A stretch of DNA of 38,411 nt from Bacillota bacterium (lineage in GTDB: Bacteria; Bacillota; SHA-98; Ch115), in assembly GCA_013178415.1 (NCBI GenBank), contig JABLXA010000020.1, positions 1-38,411 of the forward strand, in the 5' to 3' direction. The translations under genes and the position numbers were made by a program. Below are positions 16,194 through 24,643 of the stretch, in pieces (position 1 is the first letter of the stretch; each line of letters starts with the position of its first letter). Below the pieces are notes generated by a model. It was not told the DNA's origin, searched no databases, and was given only the letters and a program-made list of their open reading frames with translations.

Positions 16194-17486
16194 TCAGAAG
16201 TCGTGCCTTACCAAAGCCCTTAGATCGTCAAGTGGACATGCAAGGATCTCCTCACATATCCGCATGGCTACATGGTTAAGCCTCTCAGATGTGTTCTGAT
16301 CGACGCGGCTGTATCCATGCTCCAGGTATGAGTGATTTCGTGTCCGCAATACATCCATAAGGGCTCTTTGGGATTCCTCGCCAAGAGCCGAGCCCAAGCT
16401 GCGTAAGAGGCAAAAGCCGTTATAAAGGGAAAGCTCCCTCGGTAACTGATCGCTGCCAGACAACTTGCGGTAACTTTCGATTGTCGTAGCCTCTATCTCA
16501 TCCCACGCTGGATTCCAGGGGTTGATCTGATGTTTTAGAAGCAGACATCCCTGCACGGCCACTTCAAAGGCTCTATATGACCGCAAAACACTCTCGGTGG
16601 GCCGACTTTTGCTATAACGCCTTCTTCAATTCTCCAATATGTCCGCCACGAGTAACGGAAGATTCTCACCGTATTGGCGCTCTCGACGAAGCTTATCGAG
16701 ATCTGGTTGCTGTTTGGTCTGTTGGATTCTGTGAAGAAGATCCACAAGGGCCTCGATCTTATCAGCCGACCGGGCGAGCCGGCTAACAGCTTCAGCCAGG
16801 CTTCCGATCTCTCTGTCACCCAGAAATACCTGAGATGCTTCGTAAAGGCGGCGGAATATGCGGGTTGCACCCTTGTAGTCGAATTCATCCCAAAGATAGA
16901 GCGCTTCAGTCGCCTGGCGAACGAAACGCGCTTTGCCTTCATTTGGAAGGCGTTCCGCCAGAACTCGAGCTTCCTCGTAATATCCCTGAGAAAGTCGATT
17001 AAGGGTCTGACCCAGTATCTCCCGCGCCATAGTGCGTACCGAACGCCATGTGCTCATCGATTCATCCAGAACGCGGCCGTGCTGGTCACGGGACCTCCCG
17101 CCGACATAATCGAAGGTTAAATTGCCGATAAAGGGTGCCGTCAGCGCAGCATGCACAGCCGCGGCCGCCATAACCTTCGTCCCCGCGGTGAAATTCACTA
17201 CCATTTCATCCGCGTCAGAATGGACTCTGAATACCTCGCGAAAGACCTCAATGCACAGGTCAATGTCCTCGGGATCCTCCAGTTCCTTTGTATCCACAGC
17301 CAATCCCTTACTGGCAGCAAACTGCCTTACGCTGTTGGCAACCTCAAGAGGTGATGGCTGCTGGCCGGGGAATGGCCGACCATATACCAGGACAACGTTT
17401 GTCCCGTCAATGGCCTCGATGTCTGCTATAGATTTCCTTATCGGTTCAAGGGTATTCCCGACCGTGATAACAAAAGTTTTCTTCAT
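16194..17486 (-). pseudogene. CARF-HEPN ribonuclease (TIGR02710-like), split by in-frame TGA
   Basis: The first 286 codons carry a CARF-type Rossmann domain (FVITVGNTLEPI at the start, VVNFTAGTKVMAAAAVHAAL around residue 100) and a helical linker, as in the CRISPR-associated Cas02710 (TIGR02710) family. A TGA at 16626-16628 ends the reading, yet the same frame continues at once with family-like sequence for 143 codons. This includes the HEPN ribonuclease motif RNHSYLEH (Arg383 and His390 of the read-through product). Such proteins sense cyclic oligoadenylate and cut RNA. The ATG at 17486 has AGAGAGGTG upstream. A CGA-to-TGA change is the simplest explanation. No CRISPR array or type III cas genes are in the window. 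Confidence 0.78.
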
Positions 17487-17668
17487 CAATTTTCACCTCT
17501 CTCAGTAGCTTCCAAAAGCCAAGTGCATCCAGCGCGGCGGAACCACCGTCTGCCTTTCCAGCTTTCCTCGACAAACCTGACGAAGAACTCCTGCCCTAAA
17601 TTTATGGCTACCGCCAGCAACTCAATACGGCGCGCTGCCCAATATAGCCAACGTGATTGCGTCATCAT
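17486..17668 (-). CDS. Small frame of 60 codons, doubtful
   Basis: A 60-codon frame rich in Trp and Arg that ends in TGA overlapping the ATG of the CARF gene. It starts exactly where the WbpP-like remnant ends, has no good ribosome binding site and matches no family I know. Another frame of the same stretch reads protein-like near its end (containing SAALDALGFWKLLREV). It may be the decayed tail of an upstream gene rather than a real small protein. Confidence 0.15.
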   Translation of the reverse strand: MMTQSRWLYWAARRIELLAVAINLGQEFFVRFVEESWKGRRWFRRAGCTWLLEATERGEN

Positions 17669-18190
17669 ACTACAGGCGGCTCACCATTGAGTAGAGACGC
17701 AATGAATTTAGGGATAACCGCAGCCATACTCGGCGCCGGGGTCTTGCATTGGGCCGGAAACGTTGAAATACCATAATCCGACGGTCTTGAGGCCGTAGAG
17801 TTCATAGAAATTCCGCGCATATCATTCGTCCGCAAACTTAGCCGTGGCGTAGGACGAAACCGGCGGGGGGAACGCCGACTCCTTGGTTTTCAGCAACGGC
17901 GTTGGCACGCATACACTCACCGCATCGTCCTCCTGCAAATGGTTGAAATCAGTAGTAGGCAAGAATCTCTTCTCCTGCAATGCGATGGCAACGACCTCGG
18001 ATGGAACATCCACCACGTAGGACTCACCTCGCTGAATGCTCCCTACTCTTAGAGAATCCACCTCGAATCCAATACCCTTGTAGCTAGCCCGGCAGAACTC
18101 CATTGCAAGCGGAAGACCGACGTATCCGAGCCCCATAACTCCCAACCTGGCTGATCTTGAAAGGATCCTTTTTCTGATGAATATCAGCAT
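17669..18190 (-). pseudogene. Chimeric remnant: WbpA-like dehydrogenase start joined to WbpP-like epimerase end
   Basis: The first 107 codons match UDP-GlcNAc/UDP-Glc 6-dehydrogenases of the WbpA type: LGVMGLGYVGLPLAMEF (NAD site), GESYVVDVPSEVV, and VCVPTPLLKTK. Right after KTKESAF the sequence changes to SSYATAKFADE, the YxxxK active-site region of a WbpP/GalE-type epimerase. A TGA follows (17822-17824), then YARNFYELYGLKTVGLWYFN in the same frame, then a frameshift near 17730 into AAVIPKFIASLLNGEPP. The start keeps its ribosome site (AGGAGTTAAG before ATG). An internal deletion between two adjacent genes, followed by decay, explains all of this. No function is expected. Confidence 0.82.
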
Positions 18191-18366
18191 CTTAACTCCT
18201 CAGATGCTTGTATTGGCTTACGCACACAGGGCATGGCTACCAGATATGGCGAAACTTAACCGTTTAGTCATCCCATTACCCCTCCGCCGCCCCTGTCGTC
18301 TAAGCCTGATGGCACCAAAGCCCATCTCTATGTTGACACATTGCTCCCAAAATTACAGGAACCCCG

Positions 18367-20286
18367 CTACGCCATAACTGTCCCGGTTGGCTCCAACCTA
18401 TAATCTGCGGGCAAGGTGGCATTAGTAAATCTGAACTCCCTCTCTTCGGGATCTACCAGGACTTTGAGCCTCATGCGGCACTCAAAACCTTCTGAGGTCA
18501 ACGAAAACTCTAATATATCCATAATTCTTGAGTAAAGGCTCCATTCTATTGCCGCGTTCCTCTGCAAAGAGTCTTTGTCCCTGACCTCGCCACGAGCGAA
18601 TGCTGATTGCACCTTATATATCCAGTCGCCAATAGCATAACTCAAATGCAACGTAGGATCTACCCTCACTGGCCGTGATGCCTCATCTAATATATCAAGA
18701 AGCTCACCATACCTATGACGAAACTGTTCCTCGCTCAATTCGACGGTCAAGAGATAATCGCGTTCTCTCTCGTAAGCCTCACTTTTTTTTGTTTCGCCTG
18801 GTGGTAGGTAGATATTCCCCGCATAACCTGACAAATAGCTCTCCAACGTCCCCCTTGATAGCAGATAGACACCGCATCGCCTGAAAGCCTCAAGGATCTT
18901 CCCAAATCTACCTATAATAAAATCTATCCTTTCGGCCTCGGTCGGCGTTAGTCTTTTGATCTCCTGCGAAATGAACCTAAGAGCAAGTAAGAATGCATAA
19001 CGGAGCTTAGGACGCTTGTCTTCATCCCTAGCTTCCTGTATCCGATGAAAGGCCTCGCAAAACTGCGGAAATGATTCACTCACTGCCACATCGGGCTTAA
19101 GCAATTCGACCCCAACGCCTCTTAGACACTCATCAATTGCTTTCTCCATTTCACCGATCCTAGACATCAAATCAACTCCGACACCCTCGTTTTGCAGGTA
19201 ATCTCGGGAACGGCAATCATACGATGTTGACTGCCTTAATCTTCCATTGAAGAGGGTATCTAGATCCGCTATGAAGGCGGCTTCAATATCTAGCTTCCTA
19301 CATAACCTGAAAAACAGATCCATCTCATCCTTACCACCGACGTCAATGATGCAACTACCCGATGCTCCTAGTAGTCTCCCTCTCTTTTCCTGTATGAGAG
19401 TAAAGATTTGCTGATCTGTGTATCCTTCCACGAAAATTGGATGGGAAGAAAAAAGAAATTGCTTCTGATTGGCATTCAACCTCGATAGGAACCGTTTAAT
19501 CTTCCACTCATCCTCTGCTTCTAGTTGATCTATATAGCTTGCAGGCCTTTGTGGATGAAAAACGATACAATGCTTCAGATCCTCTACGGTTCGGATATCG
19601 ACGAAGTAAGGCGAATGTGTAATCAAGAAGAAACACTTTTTATTGTGAGTCGGATCGACGAGGGGGTCGCCAGCAATCCGCCTAATCTCCTGAAGGAGAA
19701 AGGTCTGGAATTGAGGGTGCAAATGCAGTTCCGGTTCATCGATAATGAGGCAGTTGTATTCGTCGTCATAGAGGAAGGTCAAAAGCGTAACCAATTCCTT
19801 AAGTCCGTGGCACTCTTTTTCCTTTAGTTCGTATTCATCCCCGTGGCTAATATGCTGGAGCTTCGGTTTTAAAAATCCTCCCTCTTCCACTAGCCTGATA
19901 CGTCTTCCGAACAACTGTGAAAGGACCGCCTCAATTCTTATCCTGACATCAATTCGTTCCTTGAGGATAACAAATGCGTCGGCCGAAAGACCGTAGTCCA
20001 TTCCCCAACTCTTATAACTCGGAAACTGGCCAATATCAAGACCCCGCTCCATCTGACTATGACTAAAGCCATGATATGTCCGCCTTTCAAGACCAGTAAG
20101 ACGCTCAGCATTCAGATATCGAGGCTTCATTCCATGAGCCTGACAAATGGTCTTCAGCTTTTCGGCAAAAAGTGTCTTTCCCGTTCCGTTCGGCCCAACT
20201 AGGAAATTGACAGTCCCCCATTTATCCTTCTTGAAAATCTGGTCGCCCCATAGATATGGCAAATCAATCGTGACAGTAAGATCCAT
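18367..20286 (-). CDS. OLD-family ATPase with TOPRIM nuclease domain
   Basis: A 639-residue protein with an ABC-type ATPase split as in OLD nucleases. Walker A GPNGTGKT is at 31-38, the signature-like SHGDEYELKEKECHGLKEL at about 147-165, Walker B CLIIDEPELHLHP at 179-191, and the switch His in LITHSP near 224. The TOPRIM domain follows with E287 (IFVEGYTDQ) and the DxD pair D341/D343 (FIADLDTLF), so the metal site looks complete. The C-terminal 250 residues are helical and unfamiliar. OLD proteins cut DNA, and relatives act in phage defence (Gabija GajA, retron effectors). No GajB helicase or other partner is adjacent, so it is a stand-alone class 1 type. GAGGTGA lies seven bases before the ATG. 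Confidence 0.87.
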   Translation of the reverse strand: MDLTVTIDLPYLWGDQIFKKDKWGTVNFLVGPNGTGKTLFAEKLKTICQAHGMKPRYLNAERLTGLERRTYHGFSHSQMERGLDIGQFPSYKSWGMDYGLSADAFVILKERIDVRIRIEAVLSQLFGRRIRLVEEGGFLKPKLQHISHGDEYELKEKECHGLKELVTLLTFLYDDEYNCLIIDEPELHLHPQFQTFLLQEIRRIAGDPLVDPTHNKKCFFLITHSPYFVDIRTVEDLKHCIVFHPQRPASYIDQLEAEDEWKIKRFLSRLNANQKQFLFSSHPIFVEGYTDQQIFTLIQEKRGRLLGASGSCIIDVGGKDEMDLFFRLCRKLDIEAAFIADLDTLFNGRLRQSTSYDCRSRDYLQNEGVGVDLMSRIGEMEKAIDECLRGVGVELLKPDVAVSESFPQFCEAFHRIQEARDEDKRPKLRYAFLLALRFISQEIKRLTPTEAERIDFIIGRFGKILEAFRRCGVYLLSRGTLESYLSGYAGNIYLPPGETKKSEAYERERDYLLTVELSEEQFRHRYGELLDILDEASRPVRVDPTLHLSYAIGDWIYKVQSAFARGEVRDKDSLQRNAAIEWSLYSRIMDILEFSLTSEGFECRMRLKVLVDPEEREFRFTNATLPADYRLEPTGTVMA

Positions 20287-20651
20287 GGGAGAATCACCTC
20301 AACACCTATGCCCTAATATCATTGCAGGCTTATGTCGCGAGGGAATCGCTTTTCCAGACCAACATTGTATCAACGATCAAAGCACTCGTGGACCTCCTAA
20401 CACGAATAATACACTGCCTAGTAACCTAATACAAATCAGGAACATCGCCTTCCTATTTCCTGGCGAAATGGCGGGAATAGTAAGAATAAGCTCCAGGGAC
20501 TCACTCTCAACGTCTCCCCCATGAAGGTTTTTGCCGATGCTCAGTTCCAAATAGGGGGCATGGAACATTCAAAGTTAAAACATCTGAACTGGCAGAGCTC
20601 CATCCATAACCCCTTGGGCGACTGCCAAAATACCCTCTACGAATCTAGCAC
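20287..20651. other. Intergenic stretch between the OLD gene and the glycan operon
   Basis: About 365 bases with no gene I can support on either strand. It must hold the OLD gene promoter and the end of the 37-20.6 kb glycan transcript, but I find neither a convincing -35/-10 pair nor a hairpin with a T-run. Confidence 0.4.
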
Positions 20652-21731
20652 TTACAAATACCCCAGCACGATCTTCGCCACCGTTCTCGAAACACACGCC
20701 TCAAGATACTCAGCCGGCGGCATCCATGAGCATACCGACTCAAGCACTGTGGTCACTGATTGCAAGATCCTCTCAGGATCAGCACCAGTGAGGATATTGC
20801 TGCCGCATTCGATTGTCTCAGGACGTTCTGTGACGTCACGGAGGGTCACATTCGGGACTTTGAAGATGCAACATTCCTCCTGGACAGTGCCACTATCGCT
20901 CAACACACAATGAGCATGGCGTTCCAGCTTCACGAAGTCAAAGAACCCCAGCGGCTTCAGGAGGCGAACACGCTCTGATTGTGGGCTGAGGCCTGATCTA
21001 GCCAATTTATCCGCCGTCCGCGGATGCAAACTAACCACCATCGGTTCTTGGTAAGTATCTGCAACTAATGCTAAGCCACGTAATAGTTGCTCTAAACGGG
21101 TAGGGTCATCGACATTCTCCGCGCGATGGAGTGTAGCTAGAAAGTATTCTTTCGGTGCAACATTCAGGCGGCTTAGCACATTGCTAGAATCAATCTGTTC
21201 CCTATAGGCCTCCAGCACTTCATAGATAGGGTTACCTATGACGAAGATACGCTGACGCTCTATACCCTCGCGTAGCAGGTTTTCCTTGCTCCGATGAGTG
21301 TACGGCATCAACACGTGACTGCAGTGGTCGATGATCCGGCGATTGATCTCCTCCGGAACGCGGTCATCATAGCACCGGTTTCCTGCCTCCATATGATAGA
21401 CCGGAATTCTCATACGAGCTGCGACGATCGCTGCCAGTCCGCTGTCAGTGTCGCCCAAGATTAGGAGACGATCTGGCTTTGCTTGAGACAGGACCTCGCC
21501 GACACGGGATAATATCTGGCCAGCCTGCTCGGCAAAGCCTGTAGCTTGCACACCAAGATGAATGTCAGGCGGACGTAATCCCAATTCATCAAAGAAGATA
21601 TCACTTAGATTAGGATCGTAGTTCTGACCCGTATGCACTAAAAGTTGCTCACAGAAGCGGTCCAGCTGTTTGATCACCTGACTGAGGCGGATGATCTCCG
21701 GACGCGTCCCAAAAAGAGTCATAACCTTCAT
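20652..21731 (-). CDS. wecB: Non-hydrolysing UDP-HexNAc 2-epimerase (WecB/FnlC/WbvD type)
   Basis: A 359-residue GT-B fold epimerase. Visible are the N-terminal FGTRPEIIRL, VHTGQNYD, LGDTDSGLAA, HMEAGNRCYDDRVPEEINRR, the central GNP, LHRAEN, HPRT and the C-terminal LSDSGTVQEE. In this operon it follows a 4,6-dehydratase and a 4-reductase, so it should carry out the last C2 epimerisation to UDP-L-QuiNAc or UDP-L-FucNAc rather than make UDP-ManNAc. RCYDD in place of the R(S)GD of plain WecB fits the FnlC/WbjD branch. The ATG overlaps the dehydratase stop as ATGA. It is the last gene of the long glycan transcript. Confidence 0.9.
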   Translation of the reverse strand: MKVMTLFGTRPEIIRLSQVIKQLDRFCEQLLVHTGQNYDPNLSDIFFDELGLRPPDIHLGVQATGFAEQAGQILSRVGEVLSQAKPDRLLILGDTDSGLAAIVAARMRIPVYHMEAGNRCYDDRVPEEINRRIIDHCSHVLMPYTHRSKENLLREGIERQRIFVIGNPIYEVLEAYREQIDSSNVLSRLNVAPKEYFLATLHRAENVDDPTRLEQLLRGLALVADTYQEPMVVSLHPRTADKLARSGLSPQSERVRLLKPLGFFDFVKLERHAHCVLSDSGTVQEECCIFKVPNVTLRDVTERPETIECGSNILTGADPERILQSVTTVLESVCSWMPPAEYLEACVSRTVAKIVLGYL

Positions 21732-22813
21732 GCTAGCACCTCTTCCGGAAGCTGTCCAGCTAGGTATGGGGCCAGTAATTCGCGTAAACCATCATAGTCC
21801 AAAGTTACATTAGCCGAGGAATACTCGCCAGTCAAGGCCGGCTTATACTTACAGCCTTCATGCTCCGCTGTGGCAGCTACCTCGCTACCCGAAACCGGCC
21901 GCAACTCGGGCAACATCGGGCAGATCACATAGTAACCATCACGCTCAACAGTACGATAAACCTCTTCTTCGGACACCATAATCTCGTGGATCTTCTCCCC
22001 CGGACGGATTCCCGTATACACGATTGGTATGTCTTTCCCATTGATAAGCACCTCGGCCAAATCCAGAATACGTGCTGCAGGGACTTTAGGTACATAAATC
22101 TCACCGGGCAATGCACCACGAATAGCAGCAAAAACCGTATCTACTGCCTGGTCTAAGGTGAGCAGGAAACGGGTCATCTCTTTCGTCGTGATGGTCACTG
22201 GCCCGCCCTTACTGATTTGTTCCAAAAATAGAGGCACTACCGAACCACGCGACGCAATCACGTTTCCATAGCGAACACATACGAAACGTGTCGAGGGACA
22301 CTCCATGTTCGCCTCAATGAGAATACGTTCCATCAGAGCCTTGGTCATTCCCATAGCATTGATCGGCTTACAGGCCTTATCAGTCGAGATTCCAACTACG
22401 GTCTCAACGGGTGTAGCGTTCTCGCAGATTGCGCGGACTAGATTCTGAGCCCCCAATATGTTGGTCTGTACAGCCTGGAAAGGAAAGTATTCGCAAGTCG
22501 GTACCTGCTTCAGTGCCGCCGCATGAATAACCACATCAGCCTCACGTACAGCCTGGAGTACCGATGAGTAATCACGTATGTCACCAATACGAAAGCTAAG
22601 TAGCTCCTGGAAGTTACGATATATGATTTCATCGGTGGCAGCCTTACGGTTAAGGTACGAAAGACGCATATAGTGTTGTTTGGCCTCATCACGCGAAAAT
22701 ACGGTGATCTTGGCTGGCCTTCCCATTTCACCGGTTAATAGGCGGCGCACCGCGGTTCGCCCCAGGGAACCGGTACCTCCTGTTACTAGAATACGCTTAC
22801 CCTCTAGATTCAC
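21728..22813 (-). CDS. UDP-GlcNAc 4,6-dehydratase/5-epimerase (CapE/FnlA/WbvB type)
   Basis: About 361 residues from the GTG at 22813, which has GGAGGGG five bases upstream. A frame reaching to 23080 exists but overlaps the upstream gene and is not homologous. The NAD loop is VTGGTGSLG. HAAALKQVPTCEYFP, GISTDKACKPINAMGMTKALME and RYGNVIASRGSVVPLF are the hallmarks of the CapE/FnlA group, in which the usual SDR tyrosine is replaced by methionine (MGMTK). It takes water from UDP-GlcNAc to give the 4-keto-6-deoxy sugar and inverts C5, the first step to L-FucNAc or L-QuiNAc. It is tightly linked to the reductase upstream and the 2-epimerase downstream. Confidence 0.92.
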   Translation of the reverse strand: MNLEGKRILVTGGTGSLGRTAVRRLLTGEMGRPAKITVFSRDEAKQHYMRLSYLNRKAATDEIIYRNFQELLSFRIGDIRDYSSVLQAVREADVVIHAAALKQVPTCEYFPFQAVQTNILGAQNLVRAICENATPVETVVGISTDKACKPINAMGMTKALMERILIEANMECPSTRFVCVRYGNVIASRGSVVPLFLEQISKGGPVTITTKEMTRFLLTLDQAVDTVFAAIRGALPGEIYVPKVPAARILDLAEVLINGKDIPIVYTGIRPGEKIHEIMVSEEEVYRTVERDGYYVICPMLPELRPVSGSEVAATAEHEGCKYKPALTGEYSSANVTLDYDGLRELLAPYLAGQLPEEVLA

Positions 22814-23693
22814 GGATACCCCTCCATTGCTCATAAGGTGTAGGGTCAGATGCCATCTCTTGCACCATTTCTGTCCATGTCTGCGGTCTAAAGCCAGTTT
22901 CTTTGCGGAAACGGCTGCTATCCAGAGAACGATCGATTTGCACATTAGGGTAGGGCTCGACCTCGACGTTAACCTTGAATGCGCCACGTAATAGACAAAG
23001 CAGGTCATACTTATTGATTGGCTCAGACGAGACCTGATAGACCCCCTGTAATTGCGGGTTCTTCTCAAGGATATCGGCAATGATTCTAGCCAATGCTAAA
23101 GTGGTAAAACCGGAATAAATGGCTCGAGTATAACCGCGAACTCTACCTCCCTGGTTACTCAGGAACCATTCTACCAGCCCATTAGAAGTCCGCAGCTCCC
23201 GTCCGATGATGGACGTACGCAAAGTTAGGCACGCAGCTCCGCTAACCTCCCCAAGGAACTTGGTCCTCCCGTAGAGGTCTTCCGCATCTGAGGGGTCCTC
23301 CTCTGTATACATTCCCTTGCGGCCAGAGAACACGCAGTCACTGCTAATGTGGATTAGCCGGACACCGCTAGCCTGGCAAAGAGCAGCTAGCCGGTGGGGG
23401 AAAAGAGAGTTGATGGTCAGGCTGATAATCGGGTCCTGCGCCATTGGCAGTTGCTTTATGATGCCGATACAATTGATAACCGCTTCGGGACGTAGCGCAG
23501 CAAAAGCTCGAACGACGGAATCAAAGTCGAATACATCGACACCGCCCATGAAACGATCGGGATCAAAAAGGCCATAACGAGCATATTCACCGTAACTTGC
23601 CCGAGCAACAGCCCAAGTATCAAATCGTTCCCTATAGACCTGCCAAAGCTTGTGCCCCAACATACCTGTGGCGCCGAGGATAACAACTCGCAT
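22797..23693 (-). CDS. RmlD-like sugar 4-reductase (WbvR/FnlB role)
   Basis: About 298 residues of an extended SDR related to dTDP-4-dehydrorhamnose reductase. It has the cofactor loop ILGATGMLGHKL, NCIGIIKQ, the active-site HISSDCVFSG and LYGRTKFLGE (YxxxK), and the C-terminal RSLDSSRF of the RmlD group. It should reduce the 4-keto product of the adjacent dehydratase. There is no C-terminal cupin, so it is not CapF. The RmlD-like form is known from the UDP-L-QuiNAc pathway (WbvR), while CapF serves UDP-L-FucNAc in Staphylococcus. The ATG at 23693 with AAGGAG upstream is chosen over the longer frame to 23720. Confidence 0.88.
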   Translation of the reverse strand: MRVVILGATGMLGHKLWQVYRERFDTWAVARASYGEYARYGLFDPDRFMGGVDVFDFDSVVRAFAALRPEAVINCIGIIKQLPMAQDPIISLTINSLFPHRLAALCQASGVRLIHISSDCVFSGRKGMYTEEDPSDAEDLYGRTKFLGEVSGAACLTLRTSIIGRELRTSNGLVEWFLSNQGGRVRGYTRAIYSGFTTLALARIIADILEKNPQLQGVYQVSSEPINKYDLLCLLRGAFKVNVEVEPYPNVQIDRSLDSSRFRKETGFRPQTWTEMVQEMASDPTPYEQWRGIRESRG

Positions 23694-23695
23694 TT

Positions 23696-24622
23696 CTATA
23701 TCAACTCCTTCTTGACCCACGCCATATACTCTGCTAGACCATCCCGTAGACTTATAGTCGGCTCATAGCCCAAGACGCGTCGCGCTGCCGAAATGTCTGC
23801 CAAACTATGGCGCACATCGCCTTTCCGAGGAGGGCCGTATTCTACCTTCGGTTGAATGTGACCGGCTTCAGCCATAAGGCGTGCTAATTCGTTAATCGTA
23901 ACGGCCGTCCCGCTCCCGATGTTGAAAGCACCAGAAACTCCCCTGACCATCGCGGCTTTATAGTTAGCCATTGCCACATCCCGCACATTCACGAAATCCC
24001 GGGTCTGTTCGCCGTCGCCAAAGATGGTAATGGGGCGTCCATGTAGCATCCGGTGTGCGAAGATCGGGATGACGTTACCATAAGCATCGTAGCGCTGATT
24101 GATCCCGTATACGTTGAAATAGCGCAGACAGATAGCTTCTAGCCCATATAACTTGGCATATACAAGACAGAGTTTCTCCGCCGCTAGCTTACTGGTGCCG
24201 TATGGGGAATCCGGCTCAACAGGATGATCCTCCTTGATCGGCAGATACTTTAGCTCACCGAAAATCCCTGCGGAGGACGAAAACACAACTTTGCGGACAC
24301 CCGCATGCCGTGCGGCCTCAAGAATGCGCAAGGTACCGATTACGTTGATTTCGGAATCCTGAATGGGATTCTCTATCGAACGCATGTTCCCCACAGATGC
24401 TGCCAAATGGAATACTACCTCAGTCCCCCGTATGGCCCGAGCTACAGCCATGTGGTCACGTATATCCCCTTGGATAAATTCAACATCCGGAAATGGATCG
24501 AGATTGTTGCGATAACCTGAGGACAGATTATCCAACACCGCAACAGAATGCCCTTCTTCATACAATAACTTGATGATATTGGAGCCAATAAACCCAGCCC
24601 CACCAGTCACTAATGCTCGCAT
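23696..24622 (-). CDS. NAD-dependent nucleotide-sugar epimerase (GalE/WbpP-like)
   Basis: A 308-residue extended SDR. VTGGAGFIGSNI is the NAD loop, SSSAGIFG holds the active-site serine, SPYGTSKLAAEK the Tyr-Lys pair, and RYFNVYG and GDGEQTRDFVNV are typical of UDP-sugar 4-epimerases. It probably interconverts UDP-Glc(NAc) and UDP-Gal(NAc), or a related pair; dehydration is less likely because the usual RmlB residues are not seen. It is transcribed between the WbuB-like transferase and the RmlD-like reductase, and its TAG stop lies three bases before the next ATG. Confidence 0.9.
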   Translation of the reverse strand: MRALVTGGAGFIGSNIIKLLYEEGHSVAVLDNLSSGYRNNLDPFPDVEFIQGDIRDHMAVARAIRGTEVVFHLAASVGNMRSIENPIQDSEINVIGTLRILEAARHAGVRKVVFSSSAGIFGELKYLPIKEDHPVEPDSPYGTSKLAAEKLCLVYAKLYGLEAICLRYFNVYGINQRYDAYGNVIPIFAHRMLHGRPITIFGDGEQTRDFVNVRDVAMANYKAAMVRGVSGAFNIGSGTAVTINELARLMAEAGHIQPKVEYGPPRKGDVRHSLADISAARRVLGYEPTISLRDGLAEYMAWVKKELI

Positions 24623-24643
24623 TATCGTTGCACTTCCTCACTT

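Noticed and set aside
16194-17486. CRISPR array near the CARF-HEPN gene
   Set aside because: No regularly spaced repeats of 24-40 bases are visible anywhere in the window.
1-18190. Amber or opal codon reassignment as the cause of the interrupted genes
   Set aside because: TAG ends intact genes at 12509, 22797, 23696, 28539 and 33990, and TGA ends many others, so general recoding does not fit.
20287-20651. Promoter for the OLD nuclease gene
   Set aside because: A TACAAT-like -10 is present near 20370 but without a -35 box at the right distance.
22814-23080. N-terminal extension of the 4,6-dehydratase
   Set aside because: It overlaps the upstream reductase in another frame, is basic and unlike the family, and a GTG with a strong ribosome site sits at the family start.
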